Shown piece after piece: positions 1 to 7,981 of a stretch of DNA of 64,000 nt. The position numbers were made by a program, and so were the translations under genes. Origin of the DNA: Streptomyces akebiae (lineage in GTDB: Bacteria > Actinomycetota > Actinomycetes > Streptomycetales > Streptomycetaceae); contig NZ_CP080647.1 of the NCBI RefSeq assembly GCF_019599145.1, forward strand, positions 6,696,001 to 6,760,000, given 5' to 3'. The notes below the pieces were generated by a model. The model did no database searches. It saw only the letters and a program-made list of their open reading frames with translations, and was not told the DNA's origin. Positions within the stretch are counted from its first letter, which is position 1, and every line of letters begins with the position of its first letter.

Positions 1-263
1 TAGTCAGTCTCTCCTCCGGCCTGGTGGAAGCGCCACCATGTCCCGGTAACGGGCTGGGAGTGTTTTCGACCACACCTCATTCATCCCCCGCCGCGTGCGC
101 CCTTCACTCCCTGGTGAGCGCCTTGTCTCCCTCGAACATGGCGACGACCTCCACACAATGCCCCGTTAGTGTGGTGGGTCTGCCCGTCCGGTGACCCATC
201 CGTGACCTGACGGATCTTGACCGCCGCACCGGAGGGCAGATATCGCACCTGGAGGTATCCGCC
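1..263. other. Intergenic region upstream of the MscS gene
   Basis: No complete gene is visible here. Reading the minus strand leftwards, positions 18 to 9 give a GGAGGAGA purine run followed by about eight bases to the window edge, so a minus-strand gene may start just outside the window; this is inference. A short stem (TGGTGG with CCACCA, about 24-40) lies next to it. The right end carries the GGAGG ribosome site (251-255) of the MscS gene. Confidence 0.4.
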
Positions 264-1358
264 GTGTCGTCCGTTTCTTCCCTGCCCCTCCTACTGGCCG
301 CCGCCACGCCGTCGCCGTCCCCCTCGGAGACGGCGACGACACCGGCCGTGCCGTCGCTGGAGGACGCCCAGGAGAGCGCGACCAACGCCGCCAGCTGGGT
401 GGAGGAGAACTGGTCCACATGGCTGGCCATCGGTCTCCGCGTCCTGCTGATCGTGGTCATAGCGGCGGTGCTGAGAGTGTTCGTCCGGCGGGCGATCACC
501 AAGCTCATAGACCGGATGAACCGCTCCGTCCCCGGCGTCGAGGGCGGCACTCTCGGCGGTCTGCTGGTCAACGTGGAGCGCCGCCGGCAGCGCTCCCAGG
601 CCATCGGTTCGGTCCTGCGCTCGGTCGCGTCCTTCCTGATCCTGGGTACCGCCGCCCTGATGGTCCTCGCCACCTTCGAGATCAACCTGGCCCCGCTGCT
701 GGCCTCCGCCGGTGTCGCGGGCGTCGCCATCGGTTTCGGCGCCCGGAACCTGGTCACGGACTTCCTCTCCGGCGTCTTCATGATCCTGGAGGACCAGTAC
801 GGCGTCGGTGACACCGTCGACGCGGGCGTCGCCTCCGGCGAGGTCATCGAGGTCGGCCTGCGCGTCACCAAGCTGCGCGGCGACAACGGTGAGATCTGGT
901 ACGTCCGCAACGGCGAGGTCAAGCGCATCGGCAACCTCTCCCAGGGCTGGGCCACGGCCGGCGTCGACGTCACCGTCCGCTACGACGAGGACCTCGACAA
1001 GGTCCGCCGCACCCTGATGGAGGTCAGCGAGGCGATGAGCAGGGAGGAGCCGTGGAACGAGCTCCTGTGGGGCCCCATCGAGGTCCTCGGCCTCGACGAC
1101 GTGCTCCTGGACTCGATGGTCGTCCGCGTCTCCGCCAAGACGATGCCCGGCAAGGCCCTCACGGTCGAACGCGAGCTGCGCTGGCGCATCAAGAAGGCGT
1201 TCGACGGGGCCGACATCCGCATCGTGGGCGGGGCGCCGGCCGCCGCGGCCGACGACACGGACGACCCGAGCGCCGCGGTGTCCGCCCCGTCGGTCTACGC
1301 CAACACGGCCTCGCCCCAGTCGGAACGGGCGACGCCGATCGCGCCGGCGGCGAAGTAG
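264..1358 (+). CDS. MscS-family mechanosensitive ion channel
   Basis: A 364-residue small-conductance mechanosensitive channel that would open under membrane tension and release solutes during hypo-osmotic shock. An N-terminal hydrophobic stretch (about residues 1-15) precedes a linker, a transmembrane helix near 50-75, a second near 115-135, and the pore-lining MscS helix near 140-170, rich in Gly and Ala (LLASAGVAGVAIGFGARN). The cytoplasmic beta domain follows, containing GDTVDAGVASGEVIEVGLR. The C-terminal tail after about residue 315 is Ala/Pro-rich and low in complexity. The GTG start is set by GGAGG eight bases upstream. The gene converges on the ABC operon and a hairpin lies between them. 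Family assignment is secure; the exact physiological stimulus is inferred. Confidence 0.93.
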   Translation: MSSVSSLPLLLAAATPSPSPSETATTPAVPSLEDAQESATNAASWVEENWSTWLAIGLRVLLIVVIAAVLRVFVRRAITKLIDRMNRSVPGVEGGTLGGLLVNVERRRQRSQAIGSVLRSVASFLILGTAALMVLATFEINLAPLLASAGVAGVAIGFGARNLVTDFLSGVFMILEDQYGVGDTVDAGVASGEVIEVGLRVTKLRGDNGEIWYVRNGEVKRIGNLSQGWATAGVDVTVRYDEDLDKVRRTLMEVSEAMSREEPWNELLWGPIEVLGLDDVLLDSMVVRVSAKTMPGKALTVERELRWRIKKAFDGADIRIVGGAPAAAADDTDDPSAAVSAPSVYANTASPQSERATPIAPAAK

Positions 1359-1407
1359 GCGGCATCACTCCCGGTGCCGCCGCACTGGGTCAGCACACTC
1401 GTTCGAC

Positions 1408-1445
1408 GGCGTCCCAGGAAGCCCCCCGTGGCCTCCCGGGACGCC
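1408..1445. terminator. Bidirectional terminator hairpin
   Basis: GGCGTCCC at 1408-1415 pairs with GGGACGCC at 1438-1445, and AGG/CCT extends the stem inward. It lies between two convergent genes (MscS and the FtsX permease) without a U tract, which is usual in high-GC actinomycetes. Confidence 0.6.
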
Positions 1446-1464
1446 GGGTCCGATGCGCCCTCCG

Positions 1465-2826
1465 TCACGCGTACCGCAGCTCCGTGGGCCGGATCGTCCG
1501 CCTGAGCAGCGGCAGGGAGGTGGCCGCCGCGAGGAGACAGGCGCCGTAGATCGCGACGGGCACCAGCAGCGCCCCGAACGGCAGGACCGAGGTGCCGCCC
1601 ATGGCCGTGGCGTACACGAAGGCGATCGTCGTGCCGGCGGCCCCGCCCACCAGTACCGAGGGCGCCAGCGGCAGCGCGGTCTCCAGGAGCAGGGCCCGGC
1701 CCAGCACCTCGTACGGCACCCCGGCGGCGACCTGCGCGGCCAGGCCCCGGCGGCGGGTGGCGAGCGACTCGGCGGTGCCGACGGCCAGCCCGAACAGGGT
1801 GACGGCGAAGCCGATGAGGATGGCGGCGGCCGTGAAGTTCAGGCCCGTCATGTAGAAGGCGTCCCTCTCGGCAAGGTTGTCGACCCGGGCGATCTGCGCG
1901 ACCAGTGCCTGTCGCACCCCGATGTATCCGCTGCCGACCACGGCCCCCATCAGGACGGCCGCGTGGGTACGGGCCGCCGCCCACGGGTCCTCACGCAGCC
2001 GCTCGGCGGCGATCAGCACCGCCGGGTTCCCGGTGCGCCTCGCGAGCAGCCGCCCGAGGAGGGCCGAGACCACGCCGGACAGCAGCACCGCACCCGCGCC
2101 CACCGCGAGCAGCGCGCCGCAGAAGGTCAGCGGGGCGAGGCTGGTCCGATAACCGGGCGCGTCCACGTTGGTGACGGCGACGGCGACGAGCGCCACGAGG
2201 ATCAGCAGAGCCACCGCTCCCAGGAACACCCACCCGGGCCCCCGGCCGGTGTGCGACGTGGTCCGGCGCACCCAGCCCAGCGGCGAGGCCACCACCCGGC
2301 GCAGCGCCAGAACGCTCACCAGGGCACCCAGCACCGGCACGCCCAGCGCCACCAGCGCGATCACGATCCAGGCGGCGACGGTGGGACTCCGCCACTCGCT
2401 CAGCAGGAACACCACGAAGGCGACCGTCGTGACCAGCGAGCCGGCCAGGCAGGCCAGCCCCGTCTCCAGCGCCGCGATCCGGCGCACCTGGCCCGCCGAC
2501 GCGCCGGCCAGCCGAAGTCCGGCCAGCCGCCGGTCCCGGTGGACGGCGCCCACCCGGGTGCACTGGCCGAGGAAGCCGAGGACCGGGACCAGCAGGAACA
2601 GCAGGGTCACGATCACCCCGGAGCGTTCCCCGGGGTTGTTCAGCAGCCCGGCGGCCATGTCCACCCGGTAGCGGCCCGTCAGGGAGGCCAGCACTCCCGC
2701 CGCCAGGCCGAACGCCGTCGCCAGGGCCGCCCCCGTCCCCGTGAGCGCCACCCGCCACCACTCCCGCCGGTCCGAGCCCCGCGTCAACAGAAGAGCCAGG
2801 CGCAGATCGTTCCTCAGCTCCGTCAC
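1465..2826 (-). CDS. FtsX-like ABC transporter permease
   Basis: A 453-residue integral membrane protein forming the permease half of a MacB/FtsX-type ABC system; such systems move lipids, peptides or drugs outward, or transmit ATPase movement mechanically. Hydrophobic segments recur along the chain (about residues 28-50, 72-90, 118-140, 150-175, then a second set from about 200, 240, 345, 395 and 425), consistent with two FtsX modules. The GTG start overlaps the TGA of the upstream ATPase gene by four bases, indicating translational coupling. It is the last gene of a padR-ATPase-permease operon. The substrate cannot be told from sequence. Confidence 0.88.
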   Translation of the reverse strand: MTELRNDLRLALLLTRGSDRREWWRVALTGTGAALATAFGLAAGVLASLTGRYRVDMAAGLLNNPGERSGVIVTLLFLLVPVLGFLGQCTRVGAVHRDRRLAGLRLAGASAGQVRRIAALETGLACLAGSLVTTVAFVVFLLSEWRSPTVAAWIVIALVALGVPVLGALVSVLALRRVVASPLGWVRRTTSHTGRGPGWVFLGAVALLILVALVAVAVTNVDAPGYRTSLAPLTFCGALLAVGAGAVLLSGVVSALLGRLLARRTGNPAVLIAAERLREDPWAAARTHAAVLMGAVVGSGYIGVRQALVAQIARVDNLAERDAFYMTGLNFTAAAILIGFAVTLFGLAVGTAESLATRRRGLAAQVAAGVPYEVLGRALLLETALPLAPSVLVGGAAGTTIAFVYATAMGGTSVLPFGALLVPVAIYGACLLAAATSLPLLRRTIRPTELRYA

Positions 2827-3536
2827 CGGGACACCTCCAGCGTCACGTCGGCCTCCGACACCACGACGCCGTCCTTCAGCGTGACCTCCCGGTCCGCGTA
2901 CGCCGCGGTCTGGGCGTCGTGCGTGATCAGCAGCACCGCCGTACCGGACTCACGGGCCGCGTGCGTCAGCGCCGCCATCACCTGCTCGCTCGCCAGGGAG
3001 TCCAGCGCGCCGGTCGGCTCGTCCGCGAACACCACCTTCGGCGCGGTCACCAGTGCCCGCGCCAGCGACACCCGCTGCGCCTGGCCGCCGCTCATCTCCC
3101 CGGGCCGCTGCTCCTCCTGCCCCCGCACACCGAACCGCTCCAGCCACTCGCCGGCCCGCTCCCGCGCGGCCCTGCGGTCCGTGCCGGCCAGCAGCAGCGG
3201 CAACGCGACGTTGTCGACGGCCGTCAGCTCGGGTATCAGCTGCCCGAACTGGAAGACGATCCCGAAGTCCGTCCGGCGCAGTTCGCTGAGTTCCTTCTCG
3301 GGGAGTTGGTCGAGCCGCTTCCCGGCGTACGCCACGGAGCCCTCGTCCGGCCGGACGATGCCCGCCAGGCAGTGCAGCAACGTGGACTTCCCGCTGCCGC
3401 TGGCTCCCGTGACGGCGAGGATCTCGCCCTCCCGCAGCTCCACCGAGGCACCCCGCAGCGCCCGGGTCCTGCCGTGCTCCTTGACCAGTTCGCGGGCCGT
3501 GAGCAACGGCGCGGGGCCGGCGTTCTTCTCGTTCAT
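2823..3536 (-). CDS. ABC transporter ATP-binding protein (LolD/MacB type)
   Basis: A 237-residue ATPase that energises the adjacent FtsX-type permease. Walker A is GASGSGKST near residue 44. The Q-loop region is GIVFQFGQL, with Gln in its usual place. The signature reads MSGGQAQR rather than LSGGQ, Walker B is VVFADEPTGALDS, and the switch His is in LLITHD. Length and motif order fit the MacB/LolD subfamily. The ATG chosen at 3536 overlaps the stop of the PadR gene (ATGA), and open frame continuing further upstream is only overlap with padR. Expression is probably controlled by that PadR regulator. Confidence 0.93.
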   Translation of the reverse strand: MNEKNAGPAPLLTARELVKEHGRTRALRGASVELREGEILAVTGASGSGKSTLLHCLAGIVRPDEGSVAYAGKRLDQLPEKELSELRRTDFGIVFQFGQLIPELTAVDNVALPLLLAGTDRRAARERAGEWLERFGVRGQEEQRPGEMSGGQAQRVSLARALVTAPKVVFADEPTGALDSLASEQVMAALTHAARESGTAVLLITHDAQTAAYADREVTLKDGVVVSEADVTLEVSR

Positions 3537-4066
3537 GCTGCGTCTACCTCCGCGGTCAGGGTGGTCAGCCGGGCCGCGGTGGTGTTCATCCAGCGGAGGT
3601 CGGCGTCGAGATGGTTGAGGGCGTAGTCCGCCGCGAGCACGGTCGAGAGGTCGGCGCCCGGCGCGGTCTTCACGGCGGTCAGCTCGCGCATGCGCGCCAT
3701 GTGCGCGGCGCGCTGCGCCCGTAGGTAGGCGGCCGGGTCGCCGTCGGCGAGGATCGAGACGACGAGCTTGGCGAAGATCTCGTTCGTCACGAACGGCGCG
3801 GGCGCGGTGATCTCCCCGGCCCACTTGGCCAGCTCGCGCGCCCCCTCGTCCGTCGAGCGGTACATCGTCCGCTCCGGACCGCTGTCCGCCTCGGTGCCCT
3901 CGACCTCGGCCAGGCCGTCGCGGACCAGTCGTTGCAGGGTCGTGTAGACCTGCCCGTAGGCCAGCGGTCGGGCCTGCGGGAAGCGTTCGTCGTGCCGTCG
4001 CTTGAGGTCGTAGCCATGGCTCGGCCCGCCGGCGAGCAGCCCCAACAGGATGTGACGGGTGCTCAT
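3533..4066 (-). CDS. PadR-family transcriptional regulator
   Basis: A 177-residue regulator with an N-terminal PadR winged helix (residues about 5-75: ILLGLLAGGPSHGYDLKR followed by GQVYTTLQRLVRDGLAEVE) and a C-terminal PadR/Vir-type helical dimerisation region. PadR proteins usually repress a neighbouring transporter until a ligand binds. It is first gene of the operon and overlaps the ATPase start by four bases, so it probably controls itself and the transporter. The ATG at 4066 is preferred because it begins directly at the conserved helix; the reading frame is open upstream to 4219 but that stretch holds a promoter-like region with repeated ACTGAGT sites. Confidence 0.9.
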   Translation of the reverse strand: MSTRHILLGLLAGGPSHGYDLKRRHDERFPQARPLAYGQVYTTLQRLVRDGLAEVEGTEADSGPERTMYRSTDEGARELAKWAGEITAPAPFVTNEIFAKLVVSILADGDPAAYLRAQRAAHMARMRELTAVKTAPGADLSTVLAADYALNHLDADLRWMNTTAARLTTLTAEVDAA

Positions 4067-4080
4067 GCCCTTCAGTATGC

Positions 4081-4100
4081 ACTGAGTATATGTACTGAGT
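4081..4100. promoter_or_regulatory. Candidate PadR operator with two ACTGAGT repeats
   Basis: ACTGAGT occurs at 4081-4087 and again at 4094-4100, 13 bases apart, around an AT-rich centre (TATATGT) just upstream of padR. A repeated, locally AT-rich site immediately before a self-coupled regulator gene is a plausible autoregulatory operator; binding is inferred. Confidence 0.45.
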
Positions 4101-4250
4101 GAATAGCGGACGGAGGGTGGATTCCGACCACGCCTGCGAGTGAGCAACACCACGATGTCCGCCCACCCACGTCTGCGGCGGCGCCCACTGGGTAGGGCTG
4201 GAGTACCCCGGACCCGCACCTCATCGCCGTACGACGACTAGGAGGCCCCC

Positions 4251-4487
4251 GTGGCCACGTTCACCCCCCTCCCGACCCAGGCCCGCTCCAAACGCGAGGC
4301 GGAGCCCTACGAGCTCCACGAGCCCCACGTCTGTGTCTTCAGCGCCGAGGGGCCCTGCGCCGACGTTCCTCTCACCAGCGAGCCGCCGCTCCCGGACGCG
4401 GCCCCGCTCACCAGCGAGCCGCCCCTCGCCGACGCGGCTCCCCTCACCAGTGAACCCACGTCCCACGGCGCCGCATCGGGGGTCTAG
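4251..4487 (+). CDS. Small hypothetical protein with 12-residue repeats, coupled to malQ
   Basis: A 78-residue protein not recognised by function. The N-terminal half (FTPLPTQARSKREAEPYELH, then HVCVFSAEGPCADV with two Cys) looks like ordinary unique sequence. The C-terminal half is built from PLTSEPPLxDAA units encoded by 36-bp tandem repeats. GTG start with GGAGG five bases upstream. Its TAG stop is immediately followed by the ATG of malQ with no gap, so the two are almost certainly cotranscribed and translationally coupled. There is no signal peptide or membrane segment. It may be a leader that sets malQ expression or a free small protein. Confidence 0.7.
   Translation: MATFTPLPTQARSKREAEPYELHEPHVCVFSAEGPCADVPLTSEPPLPDAAPLTSEPPLADAAPLTSEPTSHGAASGV
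4371..4478 (+). repeat. 36-bp coding tandem repeat (three units)
   Basis: Units begin at 4371, 4407 and 4443, each opening with CTCACCAG; the first two are close copies and the third has diverged. Each unit encodes 12 residues, so changes in copy number would keep the reading frame. Confidence 0.8.
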
Positions 4488-6617
4488 ATGACAGAAGATC
4501 CAGGGGGTCCGAGCCCGACGCCCGGGACCCCACTGGCCCGGCTCGCCGCCCTGCACGGCGTCGCCACCTCCTACAGCCCCTCACCGGACCGTACGGTCGC
4601 GGCCTCGGACGGCGCGGTCGTGGCCGTCCTCGCCGCGCTGGACGTCGACGCGAGCACCCCCGAGGCCGTGCGCACCGCTCTCACCGCGCGCGAACGGGAG
4701 CTGGCCGCACGGCTGTTGCCGCCCACCGTGGTCCACTGGGCCGACGGCGAACCCCCCGCCGCGCTGACCGCCCTCCCGGAGGGCACCCGGCTGCGCGTCG
4801 AGACGGAACAGGGTGAGGTCCGCCCCACGGCGGAGAAGCTGCCCCCGGGCGTGCACACCCTGCGCGCCACCGCCCCCGACGGCCGCACCGCCGAGGCCCA
4901 CCTGGTCGTGGCCCCTGCCCGGCTGCCCGCCCCGCCCGGCCGTACGTACGGCCTCCTCGTCCAGCTCTACTCCCTCCTCTCGCGGCGCAGCTGGGGCATG
5001 GGCGACCTGGGGGACCTCGCCGAGCTCTCCGCCTGGGCCGGCCGCGCCCTGGGTGCCGGATTCATCCAGGTCAACCCGCTGCACGCGGCCGTACCCGGCG
5101 ACCCCACCGACCCCTCCCCCTACCGCCCCTCCTCCCGTCGCTATCCGGACCCCGTGCACCTGCGCGTGGAGGACGTACCGGAATACCCGTACGCCCTGTC
5201 GGAGGCCGCCACCGCCTCGTCCCCGGACGACCGCGACCGCCTCGGCGCGCTGCTGGAGCGGGCCGCCCGCCTGCGGGAATCCGTTCTGGCCAAGGGCGAA
5301 CTGATCGACCGGGACGCGGTGTGGGACCTCAAGCGGGCGGCGCTGGAACTGGTGCGCGCCGTACCGCTCGGTCCCGGGCGGCGGGCCGCGTACTGCGACT
5401 TCCTGGCCGAGGAGGGCCAGGCGCTGGAGGACCACGCCACCTGGTGCGCGCTCGCCGAGGTCCACGGCTCCGACTGGTCGCGCTGGCCCACGGGCCTGCG
5501 TGACCCGCGCTCCGCCGAAACGGCCCGCGCCCGTGCCGAGTTGATGGACCGCGTCGACTTCCACACCCGTCTGGCCTGGCTCACCGACGCCCAACTCGGC
5601 ACCGCGCAGCGCTCCGCGCGCGACGCCGGGATGCCGATCGGCCTGGTGCACGACCTGGCGGTCGGGGTCCACCCCGGCGGCGCCGACGCCTGGGCCCAGC
5701 AGGAGTACTTCGCGGCCGGCATGTCCGTCGGCGCGCCCCCCGACGCCTTCAACTCCCGGGGCCAGGACTGGGGCCTGCCCCCCTGGCGCCCCGACCGCCT
5801 CGCCGCGTCCGGATACGCCCCCTACCGGCGCCTCCTGCGCGCCCTGCTGCGCCACGCGGGCGCCCTCCGCATCGACCACGTCATGGGGCTGTTCCGCCTC
5901 TGGTGGGTCCCGCAGGGCGAGGCCCCGACCGAAGGCACGTACGTCCGCTACGACGCCGACGCCATGCTCGCGATCCTGGTCCTGGAGGCCGAACGGGCCG
6001 GGGCCCTGGTGATCGGCGAGGACCTGGGCACGGTCGAGCCCGGCGTACGCGAGGCGCTCGACGCCCGCGGTGTGCTGGGCACGTCCGTCCTCTGGTTCGA
6101 ACGTGACTGGGACGGCACGGGTCGCCCCCTCCCGCCCGAACGCTGGCGGGCGAACTGTCTCGCCACCGCCACCACCCACGACCTCCCGCCCACCGCCTCC
6201 CGGCTGACCTGTGACCACGTCGACCTGCGCCACGGCCTCGGGCTGCTCACTCGCTCCCTGGACGAGGAACGGGCGGAGGCGGCCGCCGACGCGGGCGAAT
6301 GGCTCGCCCTCCTCGCCCGGCTGGGGTTGTTGGACGGGGCCGGTGGCGGCATCTCCTCGACCTCCGAGGAGGCCCAGATCCAGGCCCTCCACCGCTTTCT
6401 GGTCCGCACCCCGGCCCGCATGATCGGCCTCTGGCTCCCCGACACGCTCGGCGACCGCCGCCCGCAGAACCTGCCGGGCACGTGGGACCAGTATCCGAAC
6501 TGGCGCCTGCCGATCGCCGACGCGGCGGGGCGGCCGGTGACGCTGGAGGAACTGGCGGCGTCGCCTCGGTTGTACGCGTTGGTGGATGTGTTGCGGGGGG
6601 TGGGTGGGGGCGGCTGA
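4488..6617 (+). CDS. malQ: 4-alpha-glucanotransferase (amylomaltase, GH77)
   Basis: A 709-residue cytoplasmic enzyme that transfers alpha-1,4-glucan segments between maltodextrins in maltose and glycogen metabolism. GH77 catalytic residues are visible: the nucleophile Asp near 463 in LRIDHVMGLFRLWW, the acid/base Glu near 511 in VIGEDLG, and the third carboxylate Asp near 565 in THDLPP. The N-terminal 140 residues form the extra domain usual in actinobacterial MalQ. Start ATG directly abuts the TAG of the small upstream protein, with GGGGG as the ribosome site inside that gene. A strong hairpin and a long inverted repeat lie downstream. Identification is secure from the catalytic motifs and length. 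Confidence 0.96.
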   Translation: MTEDPGGPSPTPGTPLARLAALHGVATSYSPSPDRTVAASDGAVVAVLAALDVDASTPEAVRTALTARERELAARLLPPTVVHWADGEPPAALTALPEGTRLRVETEQGEVRPTAEKLPPGVHTLRATAPDGRTAEAHLVVAPARLPAPPGRTYGLLVQLYSLLSRRSWGMGDLGDLAELSAWAGRALGAGFIQVNPLHAAVPGDPTDPSPYRPSSRRYPDPVHLRVEDVPEYPYALSEAATASSPDDRDRLGALLERAARLRESVLAKGELIDRDAVWDLKRAALELVRAVPLGPGRRAAYCDFLAEEGQALEDHATWCALAEVHGSDWSRWPTGLRDPRSAETARARAELMDRVDFHTRLAWLTDAQLGTAQRSARDAGMPIGLVHDLAVGVHPGGADAWAQQEYFAAGMSVGAPPDAFNSRGQDWGLPPWRPDRLAASGYAPYRRLLRALLRHAGALRIDHVMGLFRLWWVPQGEAPTEGTYVRYDADAMLAILVLEAERAGALVIGEDLGTVEPGVREALDARGVLGTSVLWFERDWDGTGRPLPPERWRANCLATATTHDLPPTASRLTCDHVDLRHGLGLLTRSLDEERAEAAADAGEWLALLARLGLLDGAGGGISSTSEEAQIQALHRFLVRTPARMIGLWLPDTLGDRRPQNLPGTWDQYPNWRLPIADAAGRPVTLEELAASPRLYALVDVLRGVGGGG

Positions 6618-6619
6618 GG

Positions 6620-6811
6620 GCTCGGGGGTGCGGGTTTCGTTTGCGGCCGCGGGTGAGTGGGGCTTCTCGCGCAGTTCGCCCCTTGAGGGCCTGCGGCCTT
6701 CAAGGCCCTGAAAAAGCACGGGGCGTAGCCCCTGCTTTTTCAGGGGCGCGGGGAACTGCGCGAGCAACCACGACGCACCCGCGGCCGCAAACGAAACCCG
6801 CACCCCCGAGC
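6620..6811. repeat. Long inverted repeat containing the dispersed GC-rich element
   Basis: A 36-base arm at 6620-6655 is perfectly complementary to 6776-6811. Inside it, the element core GGGGCGCGGGGAACTGCGCG runs from about 6743 on the plus strand, and a degraded copy in opposite orientation lies at about 6664-6688. The whole region therefore folds into a very long hairpin immediately after malQ. Confidence 0.85.
6706..6745. terminator. Strong hairpin, likely malQ terminator
   Basis: CCCTGAAAAAGCA at 6706-6718 pairs with TGCTTTTTCAGGG at 6733-6745, and the inner GGGGC/GCCCC closes on a three-base loop. It forms the tip of the larger inverted repeat downstream of malQ. Confidence 0.75.
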
Positions 6812-6873
6812 TGTCAGGCGCCCCTGGAAGCCGCAAGGCGCCCCCCGCCCGCGCGCGGCTCACCCACGTTCGT

Positions 6874-6885
6874 TACCTTTAGCGC
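6874..6885 (+). promoter_or_regulatory. Candidate -10 box of a leaderless gene
   Basis: TACCTT at 6874-6879 lies six bases before the GTG start at 6886, and no purine-rich ribosome site is visible. This fits a leaderless transcript starting at or next to the start codon. Confidence 0.35.
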
Positions 6886-7137
6886 GTGGACAAGAAGAAC
6901 GCCCTGCGCGCCGGCGCCCTGGCTGCCGGTACGACGCTGATGATGCTGCTCATGTCGTCCCCCGCCCTCGCGCTGACGCCCGACGACGGCGACGACCCGG
7001 GCCCGGGCCTCAGCGTGATCGAGACGCTCGGCCTCTTCGTCGTGGCCCCGCTCGCCCTGTTCGCGGTGATCACGGGCCTCGTCATGGTCCTGGACAGGTC
7101 CACGGACCGTCAGCCGAAGGCCAAGGCGAAGGCCTGA
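6886..7137 (+). CDS. Small membrane protein with signal-like N-terminus
   Basis: An 83-residue protein of unknown function. Residues about 6-30 are a hydrophobic signal or anchor segment ending in ALA, followed by an acidic external linker (TPDDGDDPGPG), a second hydrophobic helix near 45-68 (TLGLFVVAPLALFAVITGLVMV) and a basic Lys/Ala tail. The topology would place the acidic linker outside and the tail inside. GTG start without an obvious ribosome site. The gene is flanked by the malQ repeat and the TetR region and has no obvious partner. Confidence 0.75.
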   Translation: MDKKNALRAGALAAGTTLMMLLMSSPALALTPDDGDDPGPGLSVIETLGLFVVAPLALFAVITGLVMVLDRSTDRQPKAKAKA

Positions 7138-7266
7138 CCGCCTCCGCTCCCTCCTTCTCCACACGTTTCCACGAGGGCACCCTTCGCGCACCAGCGCGCC
7201 GAGGGGTGCCCTCGACGCGTTCACCCTCGACGCGTTCACCCTCGACGCGTTCGACCCGCTCCGGGG

Positions 7267-7872
7267 CTACGCCCGGTGGGCCGTGAGATACCGCTGCACC
7301 GTCGGCCCCATCCACTGCTCGATCTCCTCGCGGCTCAGCGCCACGGTCGGCCCGAAGCGCAGGACGTAACGCGTCAGTGCCAGCCCCAGCACCTGTGACG
7401 CGCAGAGGGCCGCCCGGGTCGCCGCCTGCTCCGGGTGGGGGCACACATGCCGGGCGAGCGGCAGCAACTGGTCCCGGAAGACCCCCTGCATCCGTTCCGC
7501 GCCCGCCTGGTTGGTGGTGCCGACCCGGAGCATCGCGGTGAGCATCTCGTTCTCCTCCCAGAGGTCGAGGAAGTGGCTCACCAGCAGCCGGCCCACGTCC
7601 CGCGCGTCGAACGCGTCCGGGTCCGGCAGCCGCAGATCGACGTCGAGGGCAGCCGCGTACAGCCCCTCCTTCGAGCCGTAGTACCGCATGACCATCGACG
7701 GATCGATCCGCGCGTCCCTGGCGATCGCGCGGATGGTGGCCCGCTCGTACCCGTCGGCCGCGAACCGCTCGCGCGCCGCCTGGAGGATCGCGTGCCGGGT
7801 GGTGTCGGAGCGGCGGGGTGCCCGTTCGGGAGGTGCGGGTGGCGCTGCGGGCGCGGGTTCCGTGTCGGTCAT
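7267..7872 (-). CDS. TetR-family transcriptional regulator
   Basis: A 201-residue TetR/AcrR repressor. The N-terminal DNA-binding domain is clear: RHAILQAARERFAADGYERA then TIRAIARDARIDPSMVMRYY as the helix-turn-helix at about residues 46-66, followed by GSKEGLY. The C-terminal half is a helical ligand-binding domain. It is divergent from the FAD monooxygenase with only 109 bp between the starts, where several CCAACA-type palindromes occur, so it most likely represses both itself and the monooxygenase until an aromatic or drug-like ligand binds. The ATG at 7872 lacks a strong ribosome site but begins just ahead of the conserved fold. Confidence 0.92.
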   Translation of the reverse strand: MTDTEPAPAAPPAPPERAPRRSDTTRHAILQAARERFAADGYERATIRAIARDARIDPSMVMRYYGSKEGLYAAALDVDLRLPDPDAFDARDVGRLLVSHFLDLWEENEMLTAMLRVGTTNQAGAERMQGVFRDQLLPLARHVCPHPEQAATRAALCASQVLGLALTRYVLRFGPTVALSREEIEQWMGPTVQRYLTAHRA

Positions 7873-7887
7873 GCCCACAAACGTAGG

Positions 7888-7969
7888 CCAACACTTGTTG
7901 ACAGTCCAGGGGTGACTCTCTACGTTGACAACAGGCGTTGGCCAACAACCGTTGACCAACACGTGTTGG
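7888..7969. promoter_or_regulatory. TetR operator cluster
   Basis: CCAACACGTGTTGG at 7956-7969 is a perfect 14-bp palindrome; CCAACACTTGTTGA at 7888-7901 is a near copy, and GTTGGCCAAC at 7937-7946 is another palindrome of the same words. They fill the divergent promoter between the TetR gene and the monooxygenase, with the strongest site overlapping the monooxygenase leader. Confidence 0.75.
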
Positions 7970-7981
7970 CAGGAGGCCGCC

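Noticed and set aside
1453..3618. Long plus-strand frame across the ABC transporter operon
   Set aside because: Antisense to genes with full Walker and permease features; composition typical of shadow frames.
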